A stretch of DNA of 64,000 nucleotides. Origin: Paramacrobiotus metropolitanus. Taxonomy: Eukaryota; Tardigrada; Eutardigrada; Parachela; Macrobiotidae. The DNA is taken from NCBI RefSeq assembly GCF_019649055.1, contig NW_026570312.1:186001-250000 (forward strand). The letters are read 5' to 3'. Under the pieces are notes generated by a model that was not told the origin of the DNA, did no database searches, and saw only the letters and a list, made by a program, of their open reading frames with translations. Below, piece by piece: positions 52,934 through 61,820 of this stretch (position 1 is the stretch's first letter; the number at the start of each line of letters is the position of its first letter). A program made the position numbers and the translations under genes.

Positions 52934-53737
52934 CGTCACAAGGTGCTCCTCAATCAGCTCGTCTTGCTTGTGCGCCATGCAGACAGCAATCCATTCCGCC
53001 AGTACTGGCCGATCGAGCGGCTGGTCAAGCACGACATTACTTTCGAAGACATCCCACAGCTACCTGTCTGTTTCTTCGCGCGACTGCGCCCCGAATGAAT
53101 GTTGTCCCACCACTGCCAGCATACAGATAATATGGTAGCTGTTGTCATAGATAACGCACTTTTTTAATATCACTCTGTCGCACTGCGAACATTTCCCGAT
53201 CAGCTCAGCCATACTCTCATCTAAAGACAGCGTAGACGTCGTGCTGATGGAACGGTTATCTCGATTGTCGAAGCTGCACTCGTAGAGCACCAGCGCCCGT
53301 ATGCGGCTGCCGTTGAGGATCTCATTTAGCAGATCGAGGTCGAGGCAGCGGTATATTTCTAGGTCCGTAATAACCACCACCTCGGTGGCGCTGCAGAGGC
53401 AATTCAGGAGGCAAGCCGGCAGCCAGTACAGGTCGATCATACGGAATGGCAAAATGCCATAATCCGCGTGTTCGCCGGACACGCGCACATCGGGGAAGTC
53501 AGCGTCCGTGCCGAGGATTATGTTCCACAGTGCACAGACCCGCCGACAACGGATACGGCCGATGGAGTCCAGCGCCTGAAAGATCCCCACTAACAGTTCT
53601 GGCGCTAGCGGAAGGCTCGCTCCATAACTGTTATCGGGATTTCCGGGTGGATCCGTCAAGTCAAGCAGCATATGCTGCGTTGCCATGACTCTGCGATCAC
53701 TCTTGTTTTCGCGCTGGGCTGAGGCGTAAACCTTTTC
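52934..53737 (-). pseudogene. TF6 exon B (F-box, in-frame stop)
   Basis: Full length for the family at 268 codons, with one TAG at 53060-53062. No frame shift. Confidence 0.68.
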
Positions 53738-54140
53738 CTAAAACAGGGTTACGGTTTAGTCTGCAACAGTCTGTCTGTAACGGTTTAATTCTTTTAGATT
53801 GGATCTAGAAACGCCGCTGTTAAGGGATTTGGCCCGGTACATAGCACCAAATTCGTGTACAACCACGGCAACTTTCGCTGTCACGCACTCTCAGCCACTT
53901 TTCTGCATTGCTTCACGGTATCTTGTAGCTAAAGGATTTGTTCACGTAGGTGACCAGTAGTCAAGAAAAATTTAATTGCAAAAATACATTAATGTGAACC
54001 GGTATGCATGAGCAGGACCCGGTCTATGCAGGCCTGAGAGCTGAAAAAGTCACGGGACGGTAGATAAGACGTAAAATCTGTTTGCGCGCGCAGCATCCGG
54101 TGGGGAAGTTATGGGTGAACCAGAATTCCAAAAATTTTAA
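53738..54140. other. region upstream of TF6 exon B
   Basis: 53811-53912 is the second copy of the dispersed repeat at 7081-7180. No exon A is recognisable. Confidence 0.45.
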
Positions 54141-55209
54141 GTGCATTCCGGTATACCAAAAGTCTCATTATGGACCGATCTCCTTCAAATTTTGTACGTT
54201 AATGTACCTTATGGAGAAAAATTTTTCAAGCTTCGTGAAAAACTTGGTGCTGCCGCTGTTTGTATTGCAGGTAGAACACGCCAAATAACGTCCCTCGATG
54301 AACATCCCTACGCAGTGGAACCCGTGGACACGTGCACCCCAGACGGACGGAAGTTCATCAGCGAGCGCAGCTTTGCTTATTTGATGGCGCACTTGTGGAA
54401 CGAAATCAAGCTGCCCCAGGAATCATACAACCGCATCACCAGTTTTGACTCTTGCCTGAATACTGTTGAATGGGCGGATTTAAAATGGACTAAGCGTTTC
54501 CTTCAACTTCATGTTGATCATTACTGTTTACTTTAAAACTGTTGTTTATGTCTGCGATGTTTTATATGTAAGGCTATCACTCATGTGATAGCCTTTCTCC
54601 CATGTTAGTCTATAACCTCGTGCAGGACATCCCTGATTGTTGTAGACATTAATCTCATTAAACAAACAAACATAACCAAGAAGATCGTTCTTACATCGAT
54701 CCGATGTTCTGGCATGTTTTTCAATTTTTAAAATGAATTTCAAAATTTAAAATTCATTTAAAATTTGAAAAAAATCGTGGAAGTTTTAGAAGGAACTGAA
54801 GTGTTAATATTCAGTTTTTCGATTTTTTTTAAGATCTAAATTAAATTCGAGTTTTTTTAGTTCTTCTGATTGCTTTGAAGTTTTTTACAAATTTTGTACG
54901 ATTTTTCAAAACATCCTATAAAAGATTTTTTTTAAAAACGGTCCATCTCCCGGCGGATTTACAAAATTAAGCTCCGCTTCCACCGCGGCGATTTTTCTGC
55001 CTAAACCCGCCCCATTCCTTTAAAAAACGTCATTCCGGGCCTGCCCAAATCGAATTACTGAAATCTTACCACTTTGTCAGGTTCCAAAGGATTCCCATCG
55101 TGGCGCTGCACATAGCATGGTGTCTGACTGCTGGGTGACAAAGAGATGCATATTTTTGCAAGATGTGTATTTTGCCTTTAAATTAGCTAAACGGCAATGA
55201 TGTCAAGGA
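54141..55209. other. region with one doubtful open frame, otherwise AT-rich
   Basis: 54141-54536 is an open frame (EPVDTCTPDGRKFISERSF, FAYLMAHLWNEI) with no early ATG and no family that I recognise. 54745-54960 is highly AT-rich. No supported gene. Confidence 0.3.
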
Positions 55210-55590
55210 TTGTTGTTCTTGTTACAATCATGGGAAGCTTTGCTTAGTTTTGCATATTTTGCTTTTCGTTTGCCGGGAAGAACCAAGAATGACCGCACTG
55301 AATCCCTTGCTACGTTAATTAAGTCCAACATCGCTAATTATGAGTCAGGTGTAAAGGATATTCCCTTAGCTACAGTTCAGCCACTAAAGCCTTTTGACTT
55401 GCAAAAATTTGTGCAGGGAAAAATCCAAAATGGCGATGTATCGGGTGCTGTTCGCGTTCTTTGCTCCGAAGACGCCTTGGCACCGCGCACAGCAGCTACT
55501 TTCGCAGAATTACAGAACAAACATCCGGGTGCCGACCCAGATGCCTGCTACCCTCCATTGTCTTCAGCTCAGGCCGAACCAGTTAGCCGG
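55210..55590 (+). pseudogene. fragment of a non-LTR retrotransposon ORF, cut by element 3
   Basis: The frame reads FRLPGRTKNDRTESLATLI, then KFVQGKIQNGDVSGAVRVL, SEDALAPRTAATFAELQ and NKHPGADPDACYPPL. This is the segment that precedes reverse transcriptase in one family of non-LTR-type polyproteins (GDVSGAVR and the KHP motif). It is interrupted at 55591 by the LTR of element 3. The 5' part is missing or degraded. It is of the same type as the C-terminal fragment at 30422-30866. Confidence 0.6.
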
Positions 55591-55883
55591 TGTTAGAGGT
55601 TGGTGCTGCCTTATAGATAGGCAGAGTCGCGCCACTTCCGTTGCACTTTTGCGCACTTGCACGTGCGAGTTGTTTTTTTGCTTGACCGATCTGCGATCGG
55701 TTGCTCATTCACTGGAGATCCGCGCTGCCAGAATTTACATTCTGACAGCTTGTTTGTTTGGCGCATGAGATTTGCTTTCTGGGCATTGTGCCTTTATTTC
55801 TTTCTTCGAAATAAATAAACGATCGTTTTGTGGCGCTGGTGTTTTCCTTGTTTTTCCTTACGAGCGTGGACACCACGCTAACA
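55591..55883 (+). repeat. Element 3 5' LTR
   Basis: 293 bp. AATAAA at 55810-55815 and 55814-55819 are possible poly(A) signals. The call rests on the terminal inverted hexamer and the adjacent primer-binding site, because the partner LTR is not in view. Confidence 0.7.
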
Positions 55884-55901
55884 TGGTGGAGATGCAATAA
55901 G
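55884..55901 (+). other. Element 3 primer-binding site
   Basis: TGGTGGAGATGCAATAAG directly after the LTR. TGG fits the CCA end of a tRNA. Confidence 0.65.
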
Positions 55902-56815
55902 ATTCCCGTATCCCTTCATATTTTCGATTTAAATTTACTTGGCGCGTAGTCAATAGCGCGCATCAGCGGAATTCTCCGTACTGGCCATTCAGTCTGCCTT
56001 CAGCCTACAGCGAAGCGTGGACGTTAGCCATACGTAAGCGACGAGGAAGTCCTAATATCAGCAGCCCGACAACGCGGAGCTCCTGAGCCGATTTCCCGTC
56101 AACACCGCACCGAATCCGTCTCCGCTACATACCGGAGGGAAGCCCCGACAACAGGCGAGCTTCCTAGTGGGAACAGGAGCGGGAAAAGAAAGTCTGCGTC
56201 CGGACGTCAATTTCGGAAGCAAGCAAGCAAGCGTCGACCGCATCAGCTACAGTCACGTCAGCTAGCAGGTAAGCCAAGCTGCAAACTGCAGATATCGATC
56301 AGGGTCGTCTAGGCCTTGTTACCGAATAATTTTAGAAGGAAAATTACCGATCCTTTCTGAAATTGCTAATCGAATACAGAAGCTGTAAAGCATCTGTAAT
56401 ATATCGCCGTATTATCGTAATTGTCGATAATATCACCGTATTATTTTCGATTTTATTACCGAAATTATTAGTTGATTATTTCCTAGTAGAAATACCAGAA
56501 TCGATAGACCGAATTTACCGAATAATTGTAGGAATATTCATCGAACGCGGAAGCCGTGGAAGCTACCGTGTTGCACCGTAATTGTCGATATTGTGCTTTG
56601 TGCACAGTAAAGCTTTAACCGTTTAACAATTTCACGATTATTACATAGATAATTATCGAAACTGTTTGCTGAAGAAATCAGCAAAAATACCGAGTGTGAT
56701 AGTTGCGAATAAATCGTGGAAATTAAATGCGATAATTTCCGATTTGGTAATGTATATCGTTGTGGATTATTCCACGTGTACCGTATTCTGTTGTTAATTC
56801 AACAGAATTATCTAA
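55902..56815 (+). other. Element 3 leader
   Basis: 0.9-kb untranslated leader with many ACCG/TTACCG words and no gene. Confidence 0.5.
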
Positions 56816-57736
56816 CCGCGTAAAAGCTTAGCTGAAATAGCTCAGCTAATACCGCTAAATTCTAATCGTAAATCTTTACGAGATTTAATTGAATTTATCG
56901 ATGAACCGACCCAAATATGGGAACTCGAAATAGACTTCCCGTATGATTTACCGCATACGTTGTTAGAATATAACCGTGAAAATCACCGTTTAATTTTCGA
57001 TAATTCTATCATGCACCGAACGCCGTTAGCGAAAGTTAAGCATTTTGCCGCCGAGGCTGTGCGATCAGCCGGGCGGATAATCCGTAACCAGTCTGATAGT
57101 GATGATAGTGATGCGAACCGACCTAGTGAGGAAGTAAAAGATCCTCCTGGGAAAATAACGCGAAATAAAATCAAGAACACCGGTGTATCGTTTTTTCACC
57201 AAGAACTACCGATGGTGACTAAAAGAGTAAAAAAGCGACAACCTCTGGCAGATTTACCGGTGCCAGACGAAACAGAAGTAGAAGCTGCAAGTTCACCGGC
57301 CGACCAGATAAATCTGGACGAGAATATTTTTGAAATTCCTGAAACATTACCGGCTAATGTGGAAAAATCTGATAGTAATCTCGAATCGATTGGATCGACG
57401 TTATCGTCGGTCTCGGTCATTGACAATACCGTGAATGACAAGGAAATCGACACGTCAGATGACGATGAACCACAGACAGTGGTGCCTAGATTTCAGAAGG
57501 CACATAGCAGTCCGAATTTAATCGATAAGGCATTGGGCCGTGATTTAACGCCCGTGAGCCTGATACCGTCAACCGGAGAAAAAGTTGCAATAATAGGTGC
57601 TGCTAAAGCGAGTGGTACCATTGTCCAACTTCAAGTCGATAATTCAGATTTATCGAACCGTTTGAAGAAAGCAGAATCCGGTTTAACCCATCGCGATCGG
57701 GTTATTTCGGATTTAAAGAAAGAACGAGATGAGTGA
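56816..57736 (+). CDS. Element 3 gag, N-terminal part
   Basis: Open from 56816 after a stop at 56813; the first ATG in frame is 57011. It encodes acidic, Ser-rich, low-complexity sequence, then a predicted coiled coil (NRLKKAESGLTHRDRVISDL). It ends at 57736 where the frame changes by one base and the coiled coil continues in the next ORF. The true start is unclear. Confidence 0.6.
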   Translation, partial: PRKSLAEIAQLIPLNSNRKSLRDLIEFIDEPTQIWELEIDFPYDLPHTLLEYNRENHRLIFDNSIMHRTPLAKVKHFAAEAVRSAGRIIRNQSDSDDSDANRPSEEVKDPPGKITRNKIKNTGVSFFHQELPMVTKRVKKRQPLADLPVPDETEVEAASSPADQINLDENIFEIPETLPANVEKSDSNLESIGSTLSSVSVIDNTVNDKEIDTSDDDEPQTVVPRFQKAHSSPNLIDKALGRDLTPVSLIPSTGEKVAIIGAAKASGTIVQLQVDNSDLSNRLKKAESGLTHRDRVISDLKKERDE

Positions 57737-59571
57737 GAAAGGAAAGAGAAGAGCTGAAAAAGGAACGCGATAATTTGCAAGAACAGTTACGCGTATCGAA
57801 GGGCAGCCATCAAAAGGCATATGATGCCGCTTTAGGGTTGCGTGATAAAGTTATCGAACGCGATGAAGCAATTGATCGACTTAAATCGGAATTACTGGAG
57901 GCCGATAAACCGGTCCGTAAATCACAGGAACAGTATCTGGAGGCATTCCAGACAGTTGGTCGGCTATCGACGGAATCGAACGATCGGTTAAAAACGATCA
58001 CCCAGATGGAGAAAGTAATGGAAGAAAACCGACTACAGTGGAATGGATTAGCTAATAAGTATAACGACTTATTAGCGAAGTACCAGCAATTATTAAGCGC
58101 TGCTAATGAGAGTCAGGGCGAATATGAATATGAAGAGAGACCGGCTAGTCGAGTGCGGAAAAAGAACACCGAGACCACGCATTCTCGCATGGAATCGGCT
58201 CACAAATCATCGGAATATGCCAGTAAGGAGCGAATAACTCTGACCGAAGCAGAGTTAATCCGTAAAGTTCTGCAGGAAGAATTGCGGAATAATAGTAAGC
58301 GAACTAGTCGGACTAATAGTCCTATTAGGAAAACCGACCTTGCCGATGCAATGAGACAGCCCGTTCCACGGCCGTCTTATAACGGAAGCAAGGAAAATAT
58401 CGACAGCTTCCTGATCAAATTTGAACAGGCAGCTAAAGAGAATCGCTGGAATAGCGATACTCGTAAAATTACCGAATTGGCGTATTGTCTGAAGGATGAA
58501 GCCATTAGCTGGTATAATGGTTTGATCACTTCCAACAACAAGCCGAATACATATCGGGAATGGCGCGAACAGTTGATCGCGCGGTTCGGGGATACCCGAC
58601 GCACCGTTAATGCACTAGCCGAGCTAACTAGCCGCACTTATCGCCCAGGGCAGGAAACGCTGGAAACATATTTCCAGTCAATGATGACTCTTCGCGATCG
58701 TGCAGGTTTTACCGGTTCTCCGGAACAAGTCGTCACTCTTTTGCTAAAGGGTGTACGAACGCACGAGAAGTTACACGATAAGCTTGAGGTAATGGATCCG
58801 CGTACTCCGGAGAAATTCCTCGAAATTATTCGACAACTATCGTCGAGTAATCCCGATAAATACGTAATCCCTGTGGGGAATAAGAAGCGACAGCAAGATG
58901 CTGACTCTGCAACCGTTCGGACGGTGCAGTCACAACCGAAACCAGCAAGTTATGCAGCAGCGGCAGCTAGTCCGCCGCGCCCAGGTAATAGTGGGAAAAA
59001 TGCTGCAAATAGGCGACCGTACCGACCGGCTAACAACAGTAATGTTAGACCGGCTAATAACGCTAATAATAATAACAATGTAAGACCAGCTGGTAATAAT
59101 AATAACAATAATGTTAATAATACCGGCAACCAACAATCGAACCGTTCTCAGTTGTGGGCCGAGAATTCTGGGCGAATTCCAGAAAATACCGATAAGTCCC
59201 CACGACTAGAAAAGGAAATGCGAAACAGCAGGGTTGTCGAATACTGCCAACAGTGCGATGTCTGCGGACACTATTATGAGGCATGTCAGTTTAGGGACGT
59301 GCCGCGAGCCGAAAATCCTATTTATTTATCGTACCACGATCCGCTGACTGGGAATCGCCGATACGCTCGGGATTTCTATCAGGGCCGTGGCAGTCGAACC
59401 GGTAGTGGAGCGAGCACGCCTAACAGTGGCCGCTCTCGTGCTAATTCACAGTCTCGTGGTCGTCCGGCTGGCCAGCAGTATGGGCCATCGCCGACGCCAC
59501 GTTCACCGCCGCCGCAGAAAAGTACTTTTTCTGCGCCCACCGATAGCCAGGAAAACGACAACGGGGAGTAG
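57733..59571 (+). CDS. Element 3 gag, main part
   Basis: The long coiled coil (REELKKERDNLQEQLR) continues to about residue 130. Then comes a retrotransposon gag/capsid domain (FLIKFEQAAKENRW, AYCLKDEAISWYNGL, YREWREQLIARFGD, LETYFQSMM), an Asn/Ala/Pro-rich linker and a CCHC knuckle, C-x2-C-x4-H-x4-C (CQQCDVCGHYYEAC). The tail is Ser/Arg/Gly-rich. Pol overlaps in the -1 frame at the end, which is usual for -1 frameshifting. Confidence 0.82.
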   Translation: MRKEREELKKERDNLQEQLRVSKGSHQKAYDAALGLRDKVIERDEAIDRLKSELLEADKPVRKSQEQYLEAFQTVGRLSTESNDRLKTITQMEKVMEENRLQWNGLANKYNDLLAKYQQLLSAANESQGEYEYEERPASRVRKKNTETTHSRMESAHKSSEYASKERITLTEAELIRKVLQEELRNNSKRTSRTNSPIRKTDLADAMRQPVPRPSYNGSKENIDSFLIKFEQAAKENRWNSDTRKITELAYCLKDEAISWYNGLITSNNKPNTYREWREQLIARFGDTRRTVNALAELTSRTYRPGQETLETYFQSMMTLRDRAGFTGSPEQVVTLLLKGVRTHEKLHDKLEVMDPRTPEKFLEIIRQLSSSNPDKYVIPVGNKKRQQDADSATVRTVQSQPKPASYAAAAASPPRPGNSGKNAANRRPYRPANNSNVRPANNANNNNNVRPAGNNNNNNVNNTGNQQSNRSQLWAENSGRIPENTDKSPRLEKEMRNSRVVEYCQQCDVCGHYYEACQFRDVPRAENPIYLSYHDPLTGNRRYARDFYQGRGSRTGSGASTPNSGRSRANSQSRGRPAGQQYGPSPTPRSPPPQKSTFSAPTDSQENDNGE

Positions 59572-59591
59572 ATTCCGGCGATACTCCCCTG

Positions 59592-61820
59592 TTGCCTGGT
59601 GAACCGCCGGATACTACTGAATCTATCCGAATTAGTGGTATCCGAATCACCGAGCTAATTGAACCGATTAATTCCGAATTAAGCGATATAAATATAAATC
59701 ATACTATCGTCGATTCTATTAATGAACCCAAACGTGCTGCGCCGTTAATCCTAATGGGTCGCGTCCAAGGATATACGACGCATGTAATGATTGATACCGG
59801 AGCCGAAACGTCGCTAATTTCTAATGAATTTGTTGACGAGCTAAAATTAGAGAAAATACCGTTAATTAAACCGTTAAATATTAAGGGAATCGGTGGTACG
59901 CGCGGATTCCCGGTGACACATTACTGTGTTGCCGCGATACAAGTACAAAATCGAATCGTCGACCATGCTTTTTATATTAGGCCAACTGTCGACGATATTA
60001 AAGTACTATTAGGCCAAGATTTTTTGGCAAATACCGCTTACACTGTACGCAAAAATGAGCTGCAGTGGATTCGCACGATTAATACCGCTATTATAGTAAA
60101 TCCAAGTACAGTAGAAATATCGACACCGAGTAATAGTAACGAAATTGTTCCGATACCCGTGGCATCGGAACCCACTATTAATGTTGCTATAATTCCTAAT
60201 AAATCAACCGCTAATACCGAAATTGTTCCGATACCCGTGGCAAAAGCCACGTTTGGTGAGCTATGGCAGGAATACCGAGTTTTTGTATTTGAAGTACAAG
60301 AACTAACCGAATTGTTTCATAAGTCTCGACAGGATATTCTTTTCCTGACAGACGATAGCACGCCAATAGAAGGCGTTAGTCGAGAAGAAGCTGACCAGAT
60401 GATCGCTAAAATCGAATCAGTTTTTGAAGAAGAATATCGGTTGTTGTTAGAGAAGCAGCAACGATTAAAGGATGCGTTTATTAAGGCAAAATTCTTTATA
60501 CCGTATGTATTGCGTTCTGAGCTAGAAGATTTGATCAGATTAAAACCGGAACAAATTGCTAAATTACCGTATCGATTGAAAGAAAATTACAAACCGGATA
60601 ATGTCCCCCCGGAGACGGAGGGCATTATTAAAGCTAACCGCGAACCGAAAGCTAAATTCTGTGAGACAACCGCTGTCATAGAATTTAAAAAAGATGAACC
60701 GCCCACGAGATGGGGACTGCAATTTATATCGAACGTTGAACAGGAGAATATCGTATGTAATAATACGAATATCGATTCTCACAAGCCGAATAGTGTAACT
60801 AAAAGCGATAGAGTACCAGGCACTAATGAATTGCGAATAAATCAATCAAAATTTGATGCATCAAAGCTAATTATTGTGAATGTAGAACCGGTACAAAGTA
60901 CTGACTCTACGCCGATTAATAGGGAAACAGATAGGTCTGATCAACCGACTGCTCCCGCCGCTAATGATAAGACTTGGGAATTTTCCGAGTCGCCTAAAGT
61001 AGATTCTACTTACCGGGGCGAACGACTTAAATCAATTAAGGTTTTCGCCACCGATAAAATCCTATTAAATCCTGGTACGAATATGGCCACAGTTACGGCA
61101 TGTTTCGATAAAACCGAAGAATTTGATACCGATAAATTTATGTTTCTACCGAGCCCACATGTTTACATGGAGAGGCATATAAGACCGATCGAAGGCGTCG
61201 TTCAACCAGTTAACGGCAAATTCGCTTTGGCGTTATTTAACTTCTATAGCGATCGACAGTCCATTAAAAAAGGACAGTTTATCGGATACTTAGAACCGTA
61301 TGAGGAGATCGAAAACGATGAGATCTGTATTAATACCGTTTCTTTTGCCGAGCGAACTCCTGAGGAACAGCAGGAGATTAAAGATGCTGTTGATACGTTG
61401 AAAATTAATACGAAATTAACCGCTGAACAAATAAATAAAATCAAGGCAGTATTCCTTGATTATCCGGATTTATTTGCGACTAAACGTCGACCGTTTGGTG
61501 ACGTTACAATCGTTAAACATCATATCGATACCGGAGATACCTTACCGATTAAAAGCAAACCGCACCGTACCTCTTGGAGAGGACGGGAAATTATTGAAGA
61601 GCATGTACAGGAAATGCTCGAAAAAGGAATTATTCGCCGTTTTAACAGCAACTGGTGTTTCCCAGTTGTGTTAGCTACAAAGAAGAATCCTGATGGCACT
61701 ATCGGTACTCGTTTCTGCGTTAATTACATCAAATTGAATGATGTAACTAAAAAGAATAATTATCCGTTACCGTCTCCAGATGAGTTACTTCAATGGTCGC
61801 CGACAATGAGTTTTATGTAG
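59592..61820 (+). CDS. Element 3 protease and N-terminal reverse transcriptase
   Basis: Aspartic protease (MIDTGAETSLISNEF; GQDFLA). A linker of about 300 residues follows. Then reverse transcriptase begins (HHIDTGDTLPIKSKPHRTSW, EEHVQEMLEKGIIR, FPVVLATKKNPDG, RFCVNYIKLNDVTKKNNYPLP). The frame is lost near 61785-61800 and ends at a stop at 61818-61820. The next ORF carries on without a gap in the family alignment, so this is a one-base break. Confidence 0.82.
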   Translation: MPGEPPDTTESIRISGIRITELIEPINSELSDININHTIVDSINEPKRAAPLILMGRVQGYTTHVMIDTGAETSLISNEFVDELKLEKIPLIKPLNIKGIGGTRGFPVTHYCVAAIQVQNRIVDHAFYIRPTVDDIKVLLGQDFLANTAYTVRKNELQWIRTINTAIIVNPSTVEISTPSNSNEIVPIPVASEPTINVAIIPNKSTANTEIVPIPVAKATFGELWQEYRVFVFEVQELTELFHKSRQDILFLTDDSTPIEGVSREEADQMIAKIESVFEEEYRLLLEKQQRLKDAFIKAKFFIPYVLRSELEDLIRLKPEQIAKLPYRLKENYKPDNVPPETEGIIKANREPKAKFCETTAVIEFKKDEPPTRWGLQFISNVEQENIVCNNTNIDSHKPNSVTKSDRVPGTNELRINQSKFDASKLIIVNVEPVQSTDSTPINRETDRSDQPTAPAANDKTWEFSESPKVDSTYRGERLKSIKVFATDKILLNPGTNMATVTACFDKTEEFDTDKFMFLPSPHVYMERHIRPIEGVVQPVNGKFALALFNFYSDRQSIKKGQFIGYLEPYEEIENDEICINTVSFAERTPEEQQEIKDAVDTLKINTKLTAEQINKIKAVFLDYPDLFATKRRPFGDVTIVKHHIDTGDTLPIKSKPHRTSWRGREIIEEHVQEMLEKGIIRRFNSNWCFPVVLATKKNPDGTIGTRFCVNYIKLNDVTKKNNYPLPSPDELLQWSPTMSFM

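Larger units (their letters stand above)
52020..53737 (-). pseudogene. TF6: F-box gene copy with stop codon and no exon A
   Basis: Exon B is 52934-53737 (804 bp, phase 0; borders TTTTAG|GAA and ACG|GTTAGT). Exon C is 52020-52166 (48 codons plus stop; CTTGCAG|GCA). Exon B has a good F-box (LAPELLVGIFQALDSIGRIR, RRVCALW) but an in-frame TAG at 53060-53062, where TF4 has a Gln codon. Beyond it the frame goes on (LWDVFESNVVLDQPLD, WIAVCMAHK) to the donor. No exon A is found within 1.5 kb upstream, where a dispersed repeat lies. So it is a pseudogene, or it makes a shortened F-box protein. Confidence 0.68.

Noticed and set aside
54141-54536. 131-codon open frame
   Set aside because: There is no ATG near the start, no homolog that I recognise and no splice context. 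It reads somewhat like protein in its middle, so a spliced exon is not excluded.
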